This document shows, piece after piece, positions 35,539-45,103 of a stretch of 53,881 nucleotides of DNA. Source of the DNA: Bacteroidetes bacterium ADurb.Bin012 (lineage in GTDB: Bacteria > Bacteroidota > Bacteroidia > Bacteroidales > TTA-H9); contig MWFC01000011.1 of NCBI GenBank assembly GCA_002071415.1, positions 1 to 53,881 of the forward strand, written 5' to 3'. Made by a program: the position numbers and the translations under genes. Below the pieces are notes generated by a model. That model did not search any database. It saw nothing but the letters and a program-made list of their open reading frames with translations, and was not told where the DNA came from. Within the stretch, counting starts at the first letter, position 1. Every line of letters starts with the position of its first letter.

Positions 35539-36437
35539 AAAATAAATTAAAAGGGACGGGAGTAGCTTTGATTACTCCCTTTAAACAGGATTATTCGATT
35601 GATTATGAATCGCTTGGAAAAATAATCGAATATGTTCTTTACAATCAGGTTGATTATCTTGTAGTAATGGGTACTACTGCCGAGACTCCGACTTTGAGCT
35701 GGGAAGAAAAGCTGGAACTCGCCGCTTTTGCCCGCGAAACCGTAAAAGGCAGAGTCCCATTGGTTTATGGTATAGGTGGAAATAATACATCCGAGGTTGT
35801 AGCCTCTATTCGCAAGGCCGATATGCATGGTTACGATGCTATTCTTTCTGTTACACCTTACTACAATAAACCTCAGCAGGAAGGGCTTTACAAACATTTT
35901 ATGGCCATAGCCGAAGCCAGCCCTATGCCCGTCATTCTTTACAATGTGCCGGGACGTACGGGAGTAAATATGACGGCAGAAACTACTCTGAACCTTGCCA
36001 GATCCAACTCGAAGATTTGTGCAATTAAAGAAGCTTCAGGTAATCTGGAACAAATTGCAAAAATTATCAAGGATAAACCTCAGGATTTTTTAGTCATTTC
36101 AGGCGACGATAACCTTACTCTCCCAATTTTAGCTATAGGCGGAAATGGAGTGATATCGGTAGTAGCCAATGTATTACCCGCATCTTTTTCTACCATGGTA
36201 AGATGGGGGCTCGAGGAAGTATTCACTGAAGCCCGCAAGATTCATTTAGCACTTTTCGAATTTACACAATATCTTTTCGCTAATGGTAGTCCTGCAGGAA
36301 TAAAAGCGGCACTTGCTTCACTCGGTATGTGCGAAGAAGTACTCAGACTCCCTCTGGTACCAGTAACCCCTGAACTTCGATCAAAAATTAAACAAAGCCT
36401 CCAAAATATCCTCAATAAACAAAAAAATACGATTTAA
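35535..36437 (+). CDS. dapA: 4-hydroxy-tetrahydrodipicolinate synthase
   Basis: A 300-aa TIM-barrel enzyme that condenses pyruvate with aspartate semialdehyde in diaminopimelate and lysine synthesis. The family motifs are GTTAETPTLSWEEK (pyruvate carboxylate site), YNVPGRTGVNM (catalytic Tyr) and CAIKEASGN (Schiff-base Lys). Length is normal. It shares ATGA with the gene before and TAATG with the M14 peptidase gene after it. Confidence 0.95.
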   Translation: MKNKLKGTGVALITPFKQDYSIDYESLGKIIEYVLYNQVDYLVVMGTTAETPTLSWEEKLELAAFARETVKGRVPLVYGIGGNNTSEVVASIRKADMHGYDAILSVTPYYNKPQQEGLYKHFMAIAEASPMPVILYNVPGRTGVNMTAETTLNLARSNSKICAIKEASGNLEQIAKIIKDKPQDFLVISGDDNLTLPILAIGGNGVISVVANVLPASFSTMVRWGLEEVFTEARKIHLALFEFTQYLFANGSPAGIKAALASLGMCEEVLRLPLVPVTPELRSKIKQSLQNILNKQKNTI

Positions 36438-38749
36438 TGCGGCCTATGAAACTAAGAATTTATCTTATTCTATTCTGTGGACTGTTTTTAACCGTTTCAC
36501 TGAATGCCCAACCTATTTCTCCCGAATATTATCTAAAAACCAAGGGAGAAGTCTATTTTCGTTTTAAAGCAGATTCGAAACAAACTGTGGACGAGCTCTC
36601 GAAAATTATTTCTATTGACAATGTGAATGCCGAAGGTGAAGTGAGGGCTTATGCCAATGCCAAGGAATTCGAACGATTCTCGAACATGAGAATAGCTTAT
36701 GAAATCCTGCCTCATCCGGGTGATTCACCAGAAGCTGCCATCATGAGCACTTTCGATGAAATTAAAACGCGCAAAAATTGGAATACTTACCCAACCTACG
36801 ATGCCTATGTTCAAATGATGTATGATTTTGCCACCAATTATCCCAACCTCTGCCAGGTTACTCAAATTGGGACAACGGTGCAAAATCGAAAACTTTTGGT
36901 AGCCAAAATTTCCAGCAATGTCAATGCGATAAAACCAAGATTTTTTTATACTTCTTCTATACATGGAGACGAGACGGGGCCCTATGTTTTATGCCTGAGA
37001 TTAATCGACTATCTTCTAACGAATTATGGAGTTGACTCTCGCATTACTCATCTGTTGGATAATATCGAGATATATATCAATCCCTTAGCAAATCCCGATG
37101 GAACCTATAAAGGAGGTAACAACACCGTAAATGGTGCCATAAGGTATAACGCCAATTATGTAGATTTAAACCGTAATTATCCTGATCCTGCTGCCGGGCC
37201 TCATCCCGACGGGAATGCGTGGCAACCCGAAACTGTTGCTTTCATGAATTTTGCCGAAGCTGATCAATTTACACAATCGGCTAATTTTCATGCCGGAGCC
37301 GAAGTAGCCAATTATCCTTGGGATACCTGGAGCCGCCTTACAGCCGACAATTCTTGGTGGGTTATGGTTTCCAACGAATATGCCGATACGGCTCAGTTTT
37401 ACAGTCCTCCCGGATATTTTGACGACTTTGGTACAGGCATCACCAATGGTTATCAATGGTACCGCATCACCGGGGGTCGACAGGATTACATGAACTATTT
37501 CCAGCAATGCCGTGAATTTACACTCGAGATCTCTAATTTCAAAATTTATCCGGCCGCACAACTGCCTAATCTGTGGGAATATAATTACCGTTCCATGCTC
37601 AATTATATGGAACAATGCCTTTATGGAATCAGAGGAATAGTAACCGATTCCATTACTTCACAACCCGTTAAAGCTATGGTATTTGTAAAAAGCCACGACA
37701 TCGACAGTTCCATGGTCTTTACCCGCTTGCCATGGGGAAATTATCACCGGCTCATAGCTGCGGGGAATTGGACACTCGAGTTTTCTGCTCCGGGTTATGT
37801 TACTAAAACTATCTCTAATGTGCAAACTACAAACTATAACACTGTTTTTCTCGATGTTCAACTTTGCCCCATAGGCGTGTGGGCTGATTTTGCAGCCGAC
37901 AAAACTCAGGTAGAGGCTGGAGAATCGGTGAATTTTACCGATAATTCGGTGGGCAGCCCAACTCAATGGGTTTGGAATTTCGATGGTGGAAACCCATCCA
38001 CTTCCAATTCTCAAAATCCCCAAAATATTTTTTATGAGGAAGACGGAGTTTACGATGTAGCTCTGACTGCCTCTAATTCGTCTTATAGCAATACAAAGAC
38101 GAAAATTAACTATATACGTGTAGGCAATCAGTATTTAATGGACAATCAAACCATTACTACCTGTTCGGGAAAGTTTTATGACCAGGGCGGGCCAAACTAC
38201 GATTATTCCGCTGACCAGCACTTAATTACTACTTTCTTTCCCGCCGAACCAGGCAAGAAAATACGTATTGCCTTCGAATCATTTGCTTTGGAAGCAAGCC
38301 AGGATTGTACAAGGGATTATTTGAAGATTTATGATGGTTCATCGACCACTTCTCCAATCATAGGAACCTGGTGCGGTTCGGAAGGCCCCGATTCGGTGGT
38401 TTCGACCGATCCAAGTGGCGCACTTACGGTTGAATTCAATTCCAATATGTTTGTTCAGACAGCCGGTTGGGTAGCTTCGATAATGTGCGATTCAGGTGTG
38501 GGAATATCTTCACAACAAAAAACTAAAACTTTCGTACATACCTCCCCAACGGGAAAAATAGAAATATATAATGCCAAACAGGGCACTGTTGCTACACTTT
38601 TTTCCCTCTCTGGAAGTAAACTCATCGAGAAGGGCTTGAATGCCTCCACCGAAATCATTTCAACTCATTCATTACCAGAAGGGATATACCTTCTGCGCCT
38701 TACCTCAGACACTGAAACTAAAGTTTATAAAATCCTTCTCAGGAAATAA
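36437..38749 (+). CDS. T9SS-secreted M14 zinc carboxypeptidase with PKD and CUB domains
   Basis: A 770-aa exported peptidase with a signal peptide ending LNAQ near residue 25. The M14 domain (about 115-400) shows the zinc motif HGDE, a YNANYVDLNRNYPD segment (Asn/Arg substrate binding), a second zinc His in NFHAGAEV, and the catalytic Glu in FTLEISNF. A carboxypeptidase-regulatory sandwich (about 400-480), a PKD domain (about 485-565) and a CUB domain (about 570-685) follow. The final 75 residues form a type IX sorting tail ending YKILLRK. ATG 36446 is an alternative start. It probably feeds on extracellular protein, and its coupling to dapA is unexpected. Confidence 0.85.
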   Translation: MRPMKLRIYLILFCGLFLTVSLNAQPISPEYYLKTKGEVYFRFKADSKQTVDELSKIISIDNVNAEGEVRAYANAKEFERFSNMRIAYEILPHPGDSPEAAIMSTFDEIKTRKNWNTYPTYDAYVQMMYDFATNYPNLCQVTQIGTTVQNRKLLVAKISSNVNAIKPRFFYTSSIHGDETGPYVLCLRLIDYLLTNYGVDSRITHLLDNIEIYINPLANPDGTYKGGNNTVNGAIRYNANYVDLNRNYPDPAAGPHPDGNAWQPETVAFMNFAEADQFTQSANFHAGAEVANYPWDTWSRLTADNSWWVMVSNEYADTAQFYSPPGYFDDFGTGITNGYQWYRITGGRQDYMNYFQQCREFTLEISNFKIYPAAQLPNLWEYNYRSMLNYMEQCLYGIRGIVTDSITSQPVKAMVFVKSHDIDSSMVFTRLPWGNYHRLIAAGNWTLEFSAPGYVTKTISNVQTTNYNTVFLDVQLCPIGVWADFAADKTQVEAGESVNFTDNSVGSPTQWVWNFDGGNPSTSNSQNPQNIFYEEDGVYDVALTASNSSYSNTKTKINYIRVGNQYLMDNQTITTCSGKFYDQGGPNYDYSADQHLITTFFPAEPGKKIRIAFESFALEASQDCTRDYLKIYDGSSTTSPIIGTWCGSEGPDSVVSTDPSGALTVEFNSNMFVQTAGWVASIMCDSGVGISSQQKTKTFVHTSPTGKIEIYNAKQGTVATLFSLSGSKLIEKGLNASTEIISTHSLPEGIYLLRLTSDTETKVYKILLRK

Positions 38750-38897
38750 CTTCCAACGAAAAAAAGGGAATCAATACCAAAATTTTATGCAGCTGTGCCC
38801 GAATTTTTTACTTGTTTCCTTTCTCGCAGAGAATTCCTAAATCGGCATTAAATTAAAGTGTCGCAGTTTTGAAGAGGGCGATTGAATATCACTTACT
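38750..38897. other. Gap after the peptidase gene, no feature seen
   Basis: Together with the interrupted frame that follows, this belongs to a 480-nt gap before coaE. It has no clear terminator and no ORF. Confidence 0.4.
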
Positions 38898-39178
38898 CTA
38901 AATGATCAATTTCATCATGCCGTTGAAAGGTACTTCTTTCATCTGAAACAGCTCATTTGTTAACGTTTCCATTTCTGACGCTAAATCTAAAAGCTTCTTG
39001 GCGTCATGGCGAGAAAAGTATTGCACGCAAAGGCTGCAGAATGCCCTAAGGAGTTGAACAGATTTTTTTACATCACGAAAACCAATTACATTTAAACAAA
39101 ACTTAATAGGTTTTAAAGAGAGTATTTTATGATAAATTGGTATGTAATTACAGGATCAAAAGTTCCGACTTCAATCAT
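38898..39178 (-). pseudogene. Frame-broken small gene downstream of coaE
   Basis: On the minus strand an ATG at 39178 opens a short frame (MIEVGTFDPVITYQFIIK) that stops after 21 codons. A second frame then runs cleanly for over 70 codons (LNVIGFRDVKKSVQLLRA, RHDAKKLLDLASEMETL) to TAG 38898-38900 with no ATG at its start. One indel near 39115-39130 would join them into a protein of about 92 aa. Amino acid usage looks real, but I recognise no family. It could also be chance. Confidence 0.35.
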
Positions 39179-39229
39179 TTTTTCAAATTTCGAAACTCGG
39201 GTTAAGTAAGTCAGCTTGTAGAAAAAATT

Positions 39230-39817
39230 CTATTTTTGGGATAATAACTCGTGAATTCGAACCACTTGAGGGATTAAGGGCTGTTGTTCGTCATTTTTGA
39301 TAATATAATCGGCGAGAGGAATTTTCATTTCCTCGGGCCATTGTCTATTCATGCGAGCTATAATATCCTCAGCCTCGACTCCATCTCTTTGCATCACTCT
39401 TTGAATTCGAAGAGTTGAGGGGGCAGATACAAAAATGATTTTATCGAACTGAGTATGAAATCCACTTTCGAAAAGGATTGCTGCTTCGTGGATGACATAA
39501 GGCTGATCGGTGTATTTCAGGTACCAGTTCTCGAAATATTGCCGCACGATTGGATGGATCAATTCATTGAGAAATAAAAGTTCATCCTCATCATTGAATA
39601 CGATTGTAGCAATCGTCTTTCGATTTGGCTGATTCGTATAAGGATGCAATACTTGCGAGCCCCAGCGTTTCCGTAATTGCCGAATAATCTCAGGTTCATT
39701 AAGAGCTTCATGACCAGCCACATCAGCCTGAAATACAGGTATTCCCATACTTTGGAAGATTTCGGTAACCAAACTCTTCCCACTTCCCATGTTACCAGTT
39801 AGAGCTACCTTTTTCAT
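39230..39817 (-). CDS. coaE: Dephospho-CoA kinase
   Basis: A 195-aa P-loop kinase catalysing the last step of coenzyme A synthesis, with ATP-dependent phosphorylation of dephospho-CoA. It has the Walker A motif GNMGSGKS at the N-terminus, VFQADVAGHEAL (substrate Asp), and the VMQRDG / ARMNRQWPEEMK lid region. It ends a minus-strand cluster DUF1573-yajC-ybbR-coaE, common in this phylum, and begins 1 nt after the YbbR-like gene. Confidence 0.95.
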   Translation of the reverse strand: MKKVALTGNMGSGKSLVTEIFQSMGIPVFQADVAGHEALNEPEIIRQLRKRWGSQVLHPYTNQPNRKTIATIVFNDEDELLFLNELIHPIVRQYFENWYLKYTDQPYVIHEAAILFESGFHTQFDKIIFVSAPSTLRIQRVMQRDGVEAEDIIARMNRQWPEEMKIPLADYIIKNDEQQPLIPQVVRIHELLSQK

Positions 39818-39818
39818 T

Positions 39819-40820
39819 TTAATTAAAAATTAGAAATTCCACTTCATTGGGTTCAATTTCAACTAACTTAGAACCTGCAGGCAAGCGATCTACCTTCACT
39901 GTCAGCATTTTACGCTTGAAATCGGAAGAATCAGGGCAAGCCACAGAAACTAAAAAATCATTGGTATTCAGATTCTTATAAACACCAAACGGTACTAAAA
40001 GTCGAAGAGAAACCTTATCGGGAAACAATTTTAAAGAGCAACTCGCCGAATCGGGCAGTCGGATGGGCAATTCCACAGTAGCTTCGGTTGAACGCTCTAC
40101 CTTTAGTTTGAGGTTGACCTTTTCGTCCGAAATTTTTATTCCCAGATGTGAATAAGGATTCTGAATCTTCACAGTAAAAGTCTTATCGGAAGATATTTCA
40201 CCTGCATCCATCCAATGTGTATTGACGAAAGAAATGGTATCGATTATTCTCGTGGGTCCTTGAATCAGAACTGAATCAGGCGATACACGAACCGAATCGA
40301 CCAAAAAGTATTGAGGGCTTAATGTATATTTCAGGCATGGTTTCACCGGAACTCGTTTTTGGTAAGTTCTTTCGAAACCGAAATAAAGTGTATCAGGTCG
40401 AATCACAACCACAGAAGAGGTTGAATGAAGCCATGTAGTCAATTCGGCCGAAAGTTGAGTTGTTGGGATGAATAGCTCAGCATATCCTTGACGATTGGGT
40501 TTTAAGCGTAAATTATTAAATTTCAGTAAGAAAGGATTTACATTATTACGGAATTGCCAGGAAGCCAGTTGAGTACCTTTAAGTTTTGCCTTGGCATAAA
40601 TGACAGTATCGGAATAATATACGAGCGAATAATCACCCACAGCCGTTTGAAAACTAAGCGGAATGGCAAGGGTTTCTTCATATTCGGTCGAAAGCCTGAT
40701 GATTGCCCATAGAACAGCTGATACTAACAAAAAAAACATAAATATGGGCAAGCCTTTTCGAAATGGCATAATGCGCTGCCATAATCTGTTAAGAAAGGGT
40801 ATATGAATTGGCATGCTCAC
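39819..40820 (-). CDS. YbbR-like domain protein
   Basis: A 333-aa protein with one N-terminal membrane anchor (about 22-42) and an exported body of two or three YbbR-like beta repeats (VSPDSVLIQGPTRIIDTI type). YbbR/CdaR proteins regulate the c-di-AMP cyclase in Firmicutes; no cyclase gene is next to it here, so the role is open. It sits between yajC and coaE. Confidence 0.8.
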   Translation of the reverse strand: MSMPIHIPFLNRLWQRIMPFRKGLPIFMFFLLVSAVLWAIIRLSTEYEETLAIPLSFQTAVGDYSLVYYSDTVIYAKAKLKGTQLASWQFRNNVNPFLLKFNNLRLKPNRQGYAELFIPTTQLSAELTTWLHSTSSVVVIRPDTLYFGFERTYQKRVPVKPCLKYTLSPQYFLVDSVRVSPDSVLIQGPTRIIDTISFVNTHWMDAGEISSDKTFTVKIQNPYSHLGIKISDEKVNLKLKVERSTEATVELPIRLPDSASCSLKLFPDKVSLRLLVPFGVYKNLNTNDFLVSVACPDSSDFKRKMLTVKVDRLPAGSKLVEIEPNEVEFLIFN

Positions 40821-40895
40821 GAGAAGAAATTGTTCTTCCGAAAATACAGCAAATGCCCCTAATCATAAAATCACAGGCATTTCAATAAAAATTCA

Positions 40896-41234
40896 TTATT
40901 TAGAGGAACCTACACTGGTTTGAGAACCACCCATGGCTACGGCGGTTTTCTCGATCTTGAGCTTCGAACCTTCTTCCACTTCGATGATAAACGTCGTATC
41001 ATTCACTTCTACGATTTTACCATGAATACCGCCAATAGTGATGACTTTATCACCTTTTTTGAGGTTCTCACGGTATTTTCGCTCTTCTTTTGCCTTTTTC
41101 GTTTGTGGACGAATAAAGAAGAAGTAAAAAATCACAATGATAATAATTAGTGGAAGCAGGGCCGTAAGTCCGGAACCGGCATTTTTCCCTTGGGGTTGGC
41201 TAACCAATAATACACTTAAGAAATGGAAAAGCAT
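40896..41234 (-). CDS. yajC: Preprotein translocase subunit YajC
   Basis: A 112-aa single-span membrane protein: a hydrophobic helix (LLPLIIIIVIFYFFF) followed directly by IRPQTKKAKEERKYRENLKKGD, the YajC signature, and a small beta domain (VITIGGIHGKIVEV). It associates with SecDF at the inner membrane. The gene lies 27 nt after the DUF1573 gene. Confidence 0.95.
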   Translation of the reverse strand: MLFHFLSVLLVSQPQGKNAGSGLTALLPLIIIIVIFYFFFIRPQTKKAKEERKYRENLKKGDKVITIGGIHGKIVEVNDTTFIIEVEEGSKLKIEKTAVAMGGSQTSVGSSK

Positions 41235-41261
41235 AATTGAAATGATTAAGTTATTGAAAAT

Positions 41262-41726
41262 TTATTCCTTATTACTGCCAGGCTCATAGACTTGTGCCTT
41301 AATCATCAAGGAAACAGTGTTAGGGACAGTATTTGCCAGCACGGTAATTTGCTTTTGCTGGAATCCACTTCGGCCGGCTGTATTAAAGGTAACAGTAATA
41401 TGGCCTTCCTCTCCGGGCGCAACAGGCGTTTTGGACCACTCAGGCACAGTGCATCCGCAACTTGCAGTCACATTCGTAATTAAAAGATCAGATTTGCCCT
41501 TGTTATAAAACTTAAAACTATACGAAACTTTCTCTCCCGCAAATACACGGCCAAAATCGTGTTCCAAGGTTTCGAATTTCATCACTGGCGATTGAGTAGA
41601 ATCGCTTTTCTTCAAACTTACAGGATTCTTCACCAGATCACCTTTTAGATTATTTTCGTTTCTATGGGTACAGGAAAAAATCAACAGCAAACTTCCTATC
41701 AATAAGACGAAACGGAAAAACTTCAT
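41262..41726 (-). CDS. DUF1573 lipoprotein
   Basis: A 154-aa lipoprotein (start MKFFRFVLLIGS, lipobox LLIFSC) with one DUF1573 domain: FKFYNKGKSDLLITNV, SCGCTVPEWSKTPVAPG. It is a paralogue of the protein at 18507-18992. Start 41726 is chosen over 41753, which coincides with a -7 box. First gene of the yajC-ybbR-coaE cluster. The function is unknown. Confidence 0.85.
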   Translation of the reverse strand: MKFFRFVLLIGSLLLIFSCTHRNENNLKGDLVKNPVSLKKSDSTQSPVMKFETLEHDFGRVFAGEKVSYSFKFYNKGKSDLLITNVTASCGCTVPEWSKTPVAPGEEGHITVTFNTAGRSGFQQKQITVLANTVPNTVSLMIKAQVYEPGSNKE

Positions 41727-41752
41727 AGCTTCGTTTTCTAATTTATTGGCCA

Positions 41753-41760
41753 CAAAATTA
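41753..41760 (-). promoter_or_regulatory. -7 box for the DUF1573-yajC-coaE cluster
   Basis: Minus strand TAATTTTG, exact match. It sits at the edge of the long ORF form and implies the start at 41726. Confidence 0.55.
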
Positions 41761-41802
41761 CAACTTCTCTCGTAATTTTTTCAATCATCAAATGCATCGA
41801 CT

Positions 41803-41810
41803 TATTTTTG
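41803..41810 (+). promoter_or_regulatory. -7 box for aroK
   Basis: TATTTTTG (TAnnTTTG), 22 nt before the aroK start codon. Confidence 0.5.
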
Positions 41811-41832
41811 CACCTCCTTAATTCACCATAAC

Positions 41833-42348
41833 ATGCTTATCTATCTGGTAGGTTATATGGCAAGCGGTAAGTCATACACCGGCTCTCGACTTGCAAGCAA
41901 ATTGGGCATTCGGTTTATCGATCTCGATCACTCCATTGAAGAAAAATACAGAATCAGTATAAAGAACTTCTTCCTCAAATATGGAGAAGACCAATTTCGA
42001 ATCATCGAAAATCAAATGCTTCATCGAACCTTTCAACTTGCCGATGCTGTAATTGCTACCGGAGGTGGAACGGCTTGCTATTTCGATAACATGGAACAAA
42101 TGAATCGGCACGGACTTACAATATATTTAAAACAAGATGCCGAGGAAGTTTTTCAACGGCTGAAACGATCGAAGAAACCCCGTCCTATGCTTTCGGCTTC
42201 CCCCGATCCCGAGTTGAAGGAAGAAATATTAACCCAGCTAAGAGAAAGAGTTCCTTATTATGAAAAAGCCCATATTATTTTCGATATTCATAAAATGAAC
42301 ATTCATCAACTGGCTAATGAAGTTTTACAATATAAAAATCAGTTTTGA
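41833..42348 (+). CDS. aroK: Shikimate kinase
   Basis: A 171-aa P-loop kinase phosphorylating shikimate in aromatic amino acid synthesis. It has Walker A GYMASGKS, FIDLDHSIEEKY (shikimate-binding Asp), ATGGGTACY (Gly-rich shikimate site), and the lid Arg in KKPRPML. Length is normal. Its 3' end overlaps the convergent rlmD gene by 10 nt. Confidence 0.95.
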   Translation: MLIYLVGYMASGKSYTGSRLASKLGIRFIDLDHSIEEKYRISIKNFFLKYGEDQFRIIENQMLHRTFQLADAVIATGGGTACYFDNMEQMNRHGLTIYLKQDAEEVFQRLKRSKKPRPMLSASPDPELKEEILTQLRERVPYYEKAHIIFDIHKMNIHQLANEVLQYKNQF

Positions 42349-43748
42349 TCTTTTCTTTCGAGAAGCATTACATTCTCGACATGTGAAGTGTGCGGAAACA
42401 TATCTATTGGCTGAACCTTTCTAACATGATATTTTTCCGATAACAAACTTACATCTCTTGCCTGTGTGGCTGGATTGCAACTGATATATACAATACGTGA
42501 AGGCAAAATATCGAGCATTCGTTTTACTACTTGCGGATGCATCCCACTGCGCGGTGGATCCGTAATAATCACATCAGGAAAGCCATATTTCGCGATAAAA
42601 TCCTGATTCATTATCTGAAGCACATCGCCTGATAGAAATTCTACATTCTCTATACTATTCATACGGGCATTCATGCGAGCATCTTCAATGGCTCTTTCTA
42701 CATATTCTATTCCAATCACTTTTTGGCAGTGTTTTGCTACGAAACAAGCAATCGTGCCAGTGCCTGTATAAAGATCATAAACAATTTCATGAGCTTTTAA
42801 TTCGACAAAATCCATTGCAACTTTGTAAAGACATTTTGTTTGTAGTATATTTGTCTGAAAAAATGACAGAGGACTGATTCTGAATTTCAAATCGTCCATT
42901 TCTTCGATAATAACTTCCTGACCTGCATATAAAATCGGCTCGAGTTCTGAAAAAGAATCATTTGCCTTTGTATTGATGAGGTAGTAGAGCGATTTGATTT
43001 CGGTAAAAGTTTCTTTTAAAAAATCCATTAAAAGATGAATAGGTTCAGGTTGATATTCTCCAAAGACCATTATTACCATGTAATCGCCTTCTTGATTATT
43101 ACGAATGATGAGGTTGCGTAAAAATCCGTGGTGGGTAACCAGATCCTGAAAAACCAAACCATGTTCGAGGGCAAACCTCTTCACGGCCAAACGAATCTTA
43201 TTCGAGGATTCAGGCTGAAGATAGCAATGCTGGATATCGAGTACACGGTCGAACCGATCAGGTAAATGCAAACCCAAAGCCTGCAGGGTAATTTCCGGAT
43301 CATCTGCATTTTCGCCCTCATCCAAGAACCTTCGATTACTGAAGGTAAACTCCATTTTATTACGATAAGATACTTTTCCTGGTGAACCGAGAATGGGAAG
43401 AGGTTCTGGAAATTCAAATTTACCTAAACGCAACAAGGTGTCATTCACCCATTTGGCCTTATAGAACAATTGAGTAGAATAGTCCATATTTTGCCAGCGG
43501 CATCCCCCACATATACCAAAATGGCTGCACCAAGGTTTTCTCCTGTTTTCGGATTCCTTGATAATTCTTATAAGACGAGCTTCCCAGAATCGTTTTCTTT
43601 TCCTTACTACCCGAACATCGACAATATCGCCAGGTACAGCCCATGGAACAAATATTACCATATCCTGAAACCTCCCAACTGCCATACCTTCAGCACCTGC
43701 ATCGGTTATCTCAAGCCGTTCGATAATGGGAAGATTCCTATTGCGCAT
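42339..43748 (-). CDS. rlmD: 23S rRNA (uracil-C5)-methyltransferase, RlmD/RumA type
   Basis: A 469-aa SAM-dependent RNA methyltransferase. An N-terminal TRAM domain (about 8-65), a 4Fe-4S cluster site (CSHFGICGGC plus a later HCYLQ), and a Rossmann domain follow, with YDLYTGTGTIACF, TDPPRSGMHP and the nucleophile motif YISCNPATQARD. It probably methylates uridine in 23S rRNA (U1939 in E. coli numbering); paralogues that modify U747 or tRNA cannot be excluded. It has a -7 box at 43769-43776. Confidence 0.9.
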   Translation of the reverse strand: MRNRNLPIIERLEITDAGAEGMAVGRFQDMVIFVPWAVPGDIVDVRVVRKRKRFWEARLIRIIKESENRRKPWCSHFGICGGCRWQNMDYSTQLFYKAKWVNDTLLRLGKFEFPEPLPILGSPGKVSYRNKMEFTFSNRRFLDEGENADDPEITLQALGLHLPDRFDRVLDIQHCYLQPESSNKIRLAVKRFALEHGLVFQDLVTHHGFLRNLIIRNNQEGDYMVIMVFGEYQPEPIHLLMDFLKETFTEIKSLYYLINTKANDSFSELEPILYAGQEVIIEEMDDLKFRISPLSFFQTNILQTKCLYKVAMDFVELKAHEIVYDLYTGTGTIACFVAKHCQKVIGIEYVERAIEDARMNARMNSIENVEFLSGDVLQIMNQDFIAKYGFPDVIITDPPRSGMHPQVVKRMLDILPSRIVYISCNPATQARDVSLLSEKYHVRKVQPIDMFPHTSHVENVMLLERKDQN

Positions 43749-43768
43749 TGCTACAAAACTTCGGCTTA

Positions 43769-43776
43769 CAAAATTA
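43769..43776 (-). promoter_or_regulatory. -7 box for rlmD
   Basis: Minus strand TAATTTTG, about 20 nt before the start codon. Confidence 0.55.
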
Positions 43777-43916
43777 CTTTAAATTCAACAACGGGCTCCA
43801 TGTAATAAAAACCACTCTCCTCCGTTTAGGTGAAATCAGACACGGCAATTGGTTGTCATACTGCTTTTGTTTACTTTTACCCGCCGTTTTATAATATTAA
43901 ATTTAATCCTGACACA

Positions 43917-44966
43917 GTGAGACATAGAAAAAATATCCTTGTATTGAGCATAATTTTAGGCTTGGGGAATTCTTTCTGCCAGGCGCAAACAGGAGGCACA
44001 AAAACTTACGAATTCTTGAATTTACCCACATCGGCGCGTGCTGCCGCCTTAGGCTATAATGTATTGAGTATCAGCGATAACGACATTTCTCTGGTCAATA
44101 CCAACCCCTCACTTTTGAATCCAGAAATGCACAATAATTTGGTTTTGAGCTTTGTGGATTATTTTGCAGATATCAATTATGGGTATGCCACCTATGCCCG
44201 TTCATTCTCCAAAACCGGAAACTTTGCAGCTACCCTACAATTTATTGATTATGGCACCTTTACCTCCGCCGACCCTACGGGTAGCATTCAAGGAAGTTTT
44301 GGAGCAAATGAGCTGGCTTTGAACTTAAGTTGGGGTCGAAGTTTGGATAGCAATTTTAGTATTGGAGCAAGTTTAAAGGGAATTTATTCCTCCTTCGAGT
44401 CATATACCTCTACTGGAATAGCCGTAGATGTGGCCGGTTCGTTTATTCTTCCGGAACAATTTCTCAGCATTTCACTCATTGCTCGTAATATAGGATTGCA
44501 ATTATCGACTTATAGCTCGACGGGCAGCGAAGACCTTCCTTTGGAGATCGATCTTGCCGTAAGTAAACGCCTCGAGCATGTTCCACTGCGTTTCTCGATA
44601 ATAGCCACCAACTTGCAAAAATGGGATCTTACTTATACTGACCCATTTCTCATCGAGACCGATCCGCTTACCGGAGAAGAAAAACAAAAAAACGGGCTTA
44701 GTGGCTTCCCCGACAAACTTATGCGTCATTTCATTTTTGGGGCAGAACTCCAACCCGTAAAGGCCTTAAGCCTTCGCCTGGGTTATAATTATCAACGCAG
44801 GCAACAATTAAAACTAGAATCAAAAATGGGTATGGTTGGTTTTTCATGGGGCATAGGTCTGAAAATTTCCAAGTTTCAACTCAATTTTGCTCACTCCATC
44901 GATCATCTTGCCGGCGCTCCCAACTACATTTCCCTATCTACCAACTTCGGCGATTTCTTGAAATGA
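43917..44966 (+). CDS. porQ: PorQ-like type IX secretion protein
   Basis: A 349-aa outer membrane beta-barrel of the PorV/PorQ (FadL-like) kind. A signal peptide ends CQAQ, followed by TYEFLNLPTSARAAALG, the PorQ/PorV family opening, and alternating amphipathic strands (NPSLLNPEMHNNLVLSFVDYFADINYG). PorQ helps attach T9SS cargo to the surface. Two T9SS cargo proteins are encoded in this window. I choose GTG 43917 (RHRKNILVLSII signal peptide) over GTG 43830, which gives an unlikely N-terminus. Assignment to PorQ rather than another PorV relative is probable. Confidence 0.8.
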   Translation: MRHRKNILVLSIILGLGNSFCQAQTGGTKTYEFLNLPTSARAAALGYNVLSISDNDISLVNTNPSLLNPEMHNNLVLSFVDYFADINYGYATYARSFSKTGNFAATLQFIDYGTFTSADPTGSIQGSFGANELALNLSWGRSLDSNFSIGASLKGIYSSFESYTSTGIAVDVAGSFILPEQFLSISLIARNIGLQLSTYSSTGSEDLPLEIDLAVSKRLEHVPLRFSIIATNLQKWDLTYTDPFLIETDPLTGEEKQKNGLSGFPDKLMRHFIFGAELQPVKALSLRLGYNYQRRQQLKLESKMGMVGFSWGIGLKISKFQLNFAHSIDHLAGAPNYISLSTNFGDFLK

Positions 44967-45103
44967 AATTGTCAATACCTAAATGACGTTGACCGTTTTT
45001 AACCTGATTTTTAAAATTGATTCAAGAGATATCTAAACTCTGCTCTGTGAAATTCTGCGTATAACCCGGCACATCTTTATGTTCTCTGTAGTTAATTTTT
45101 CCT

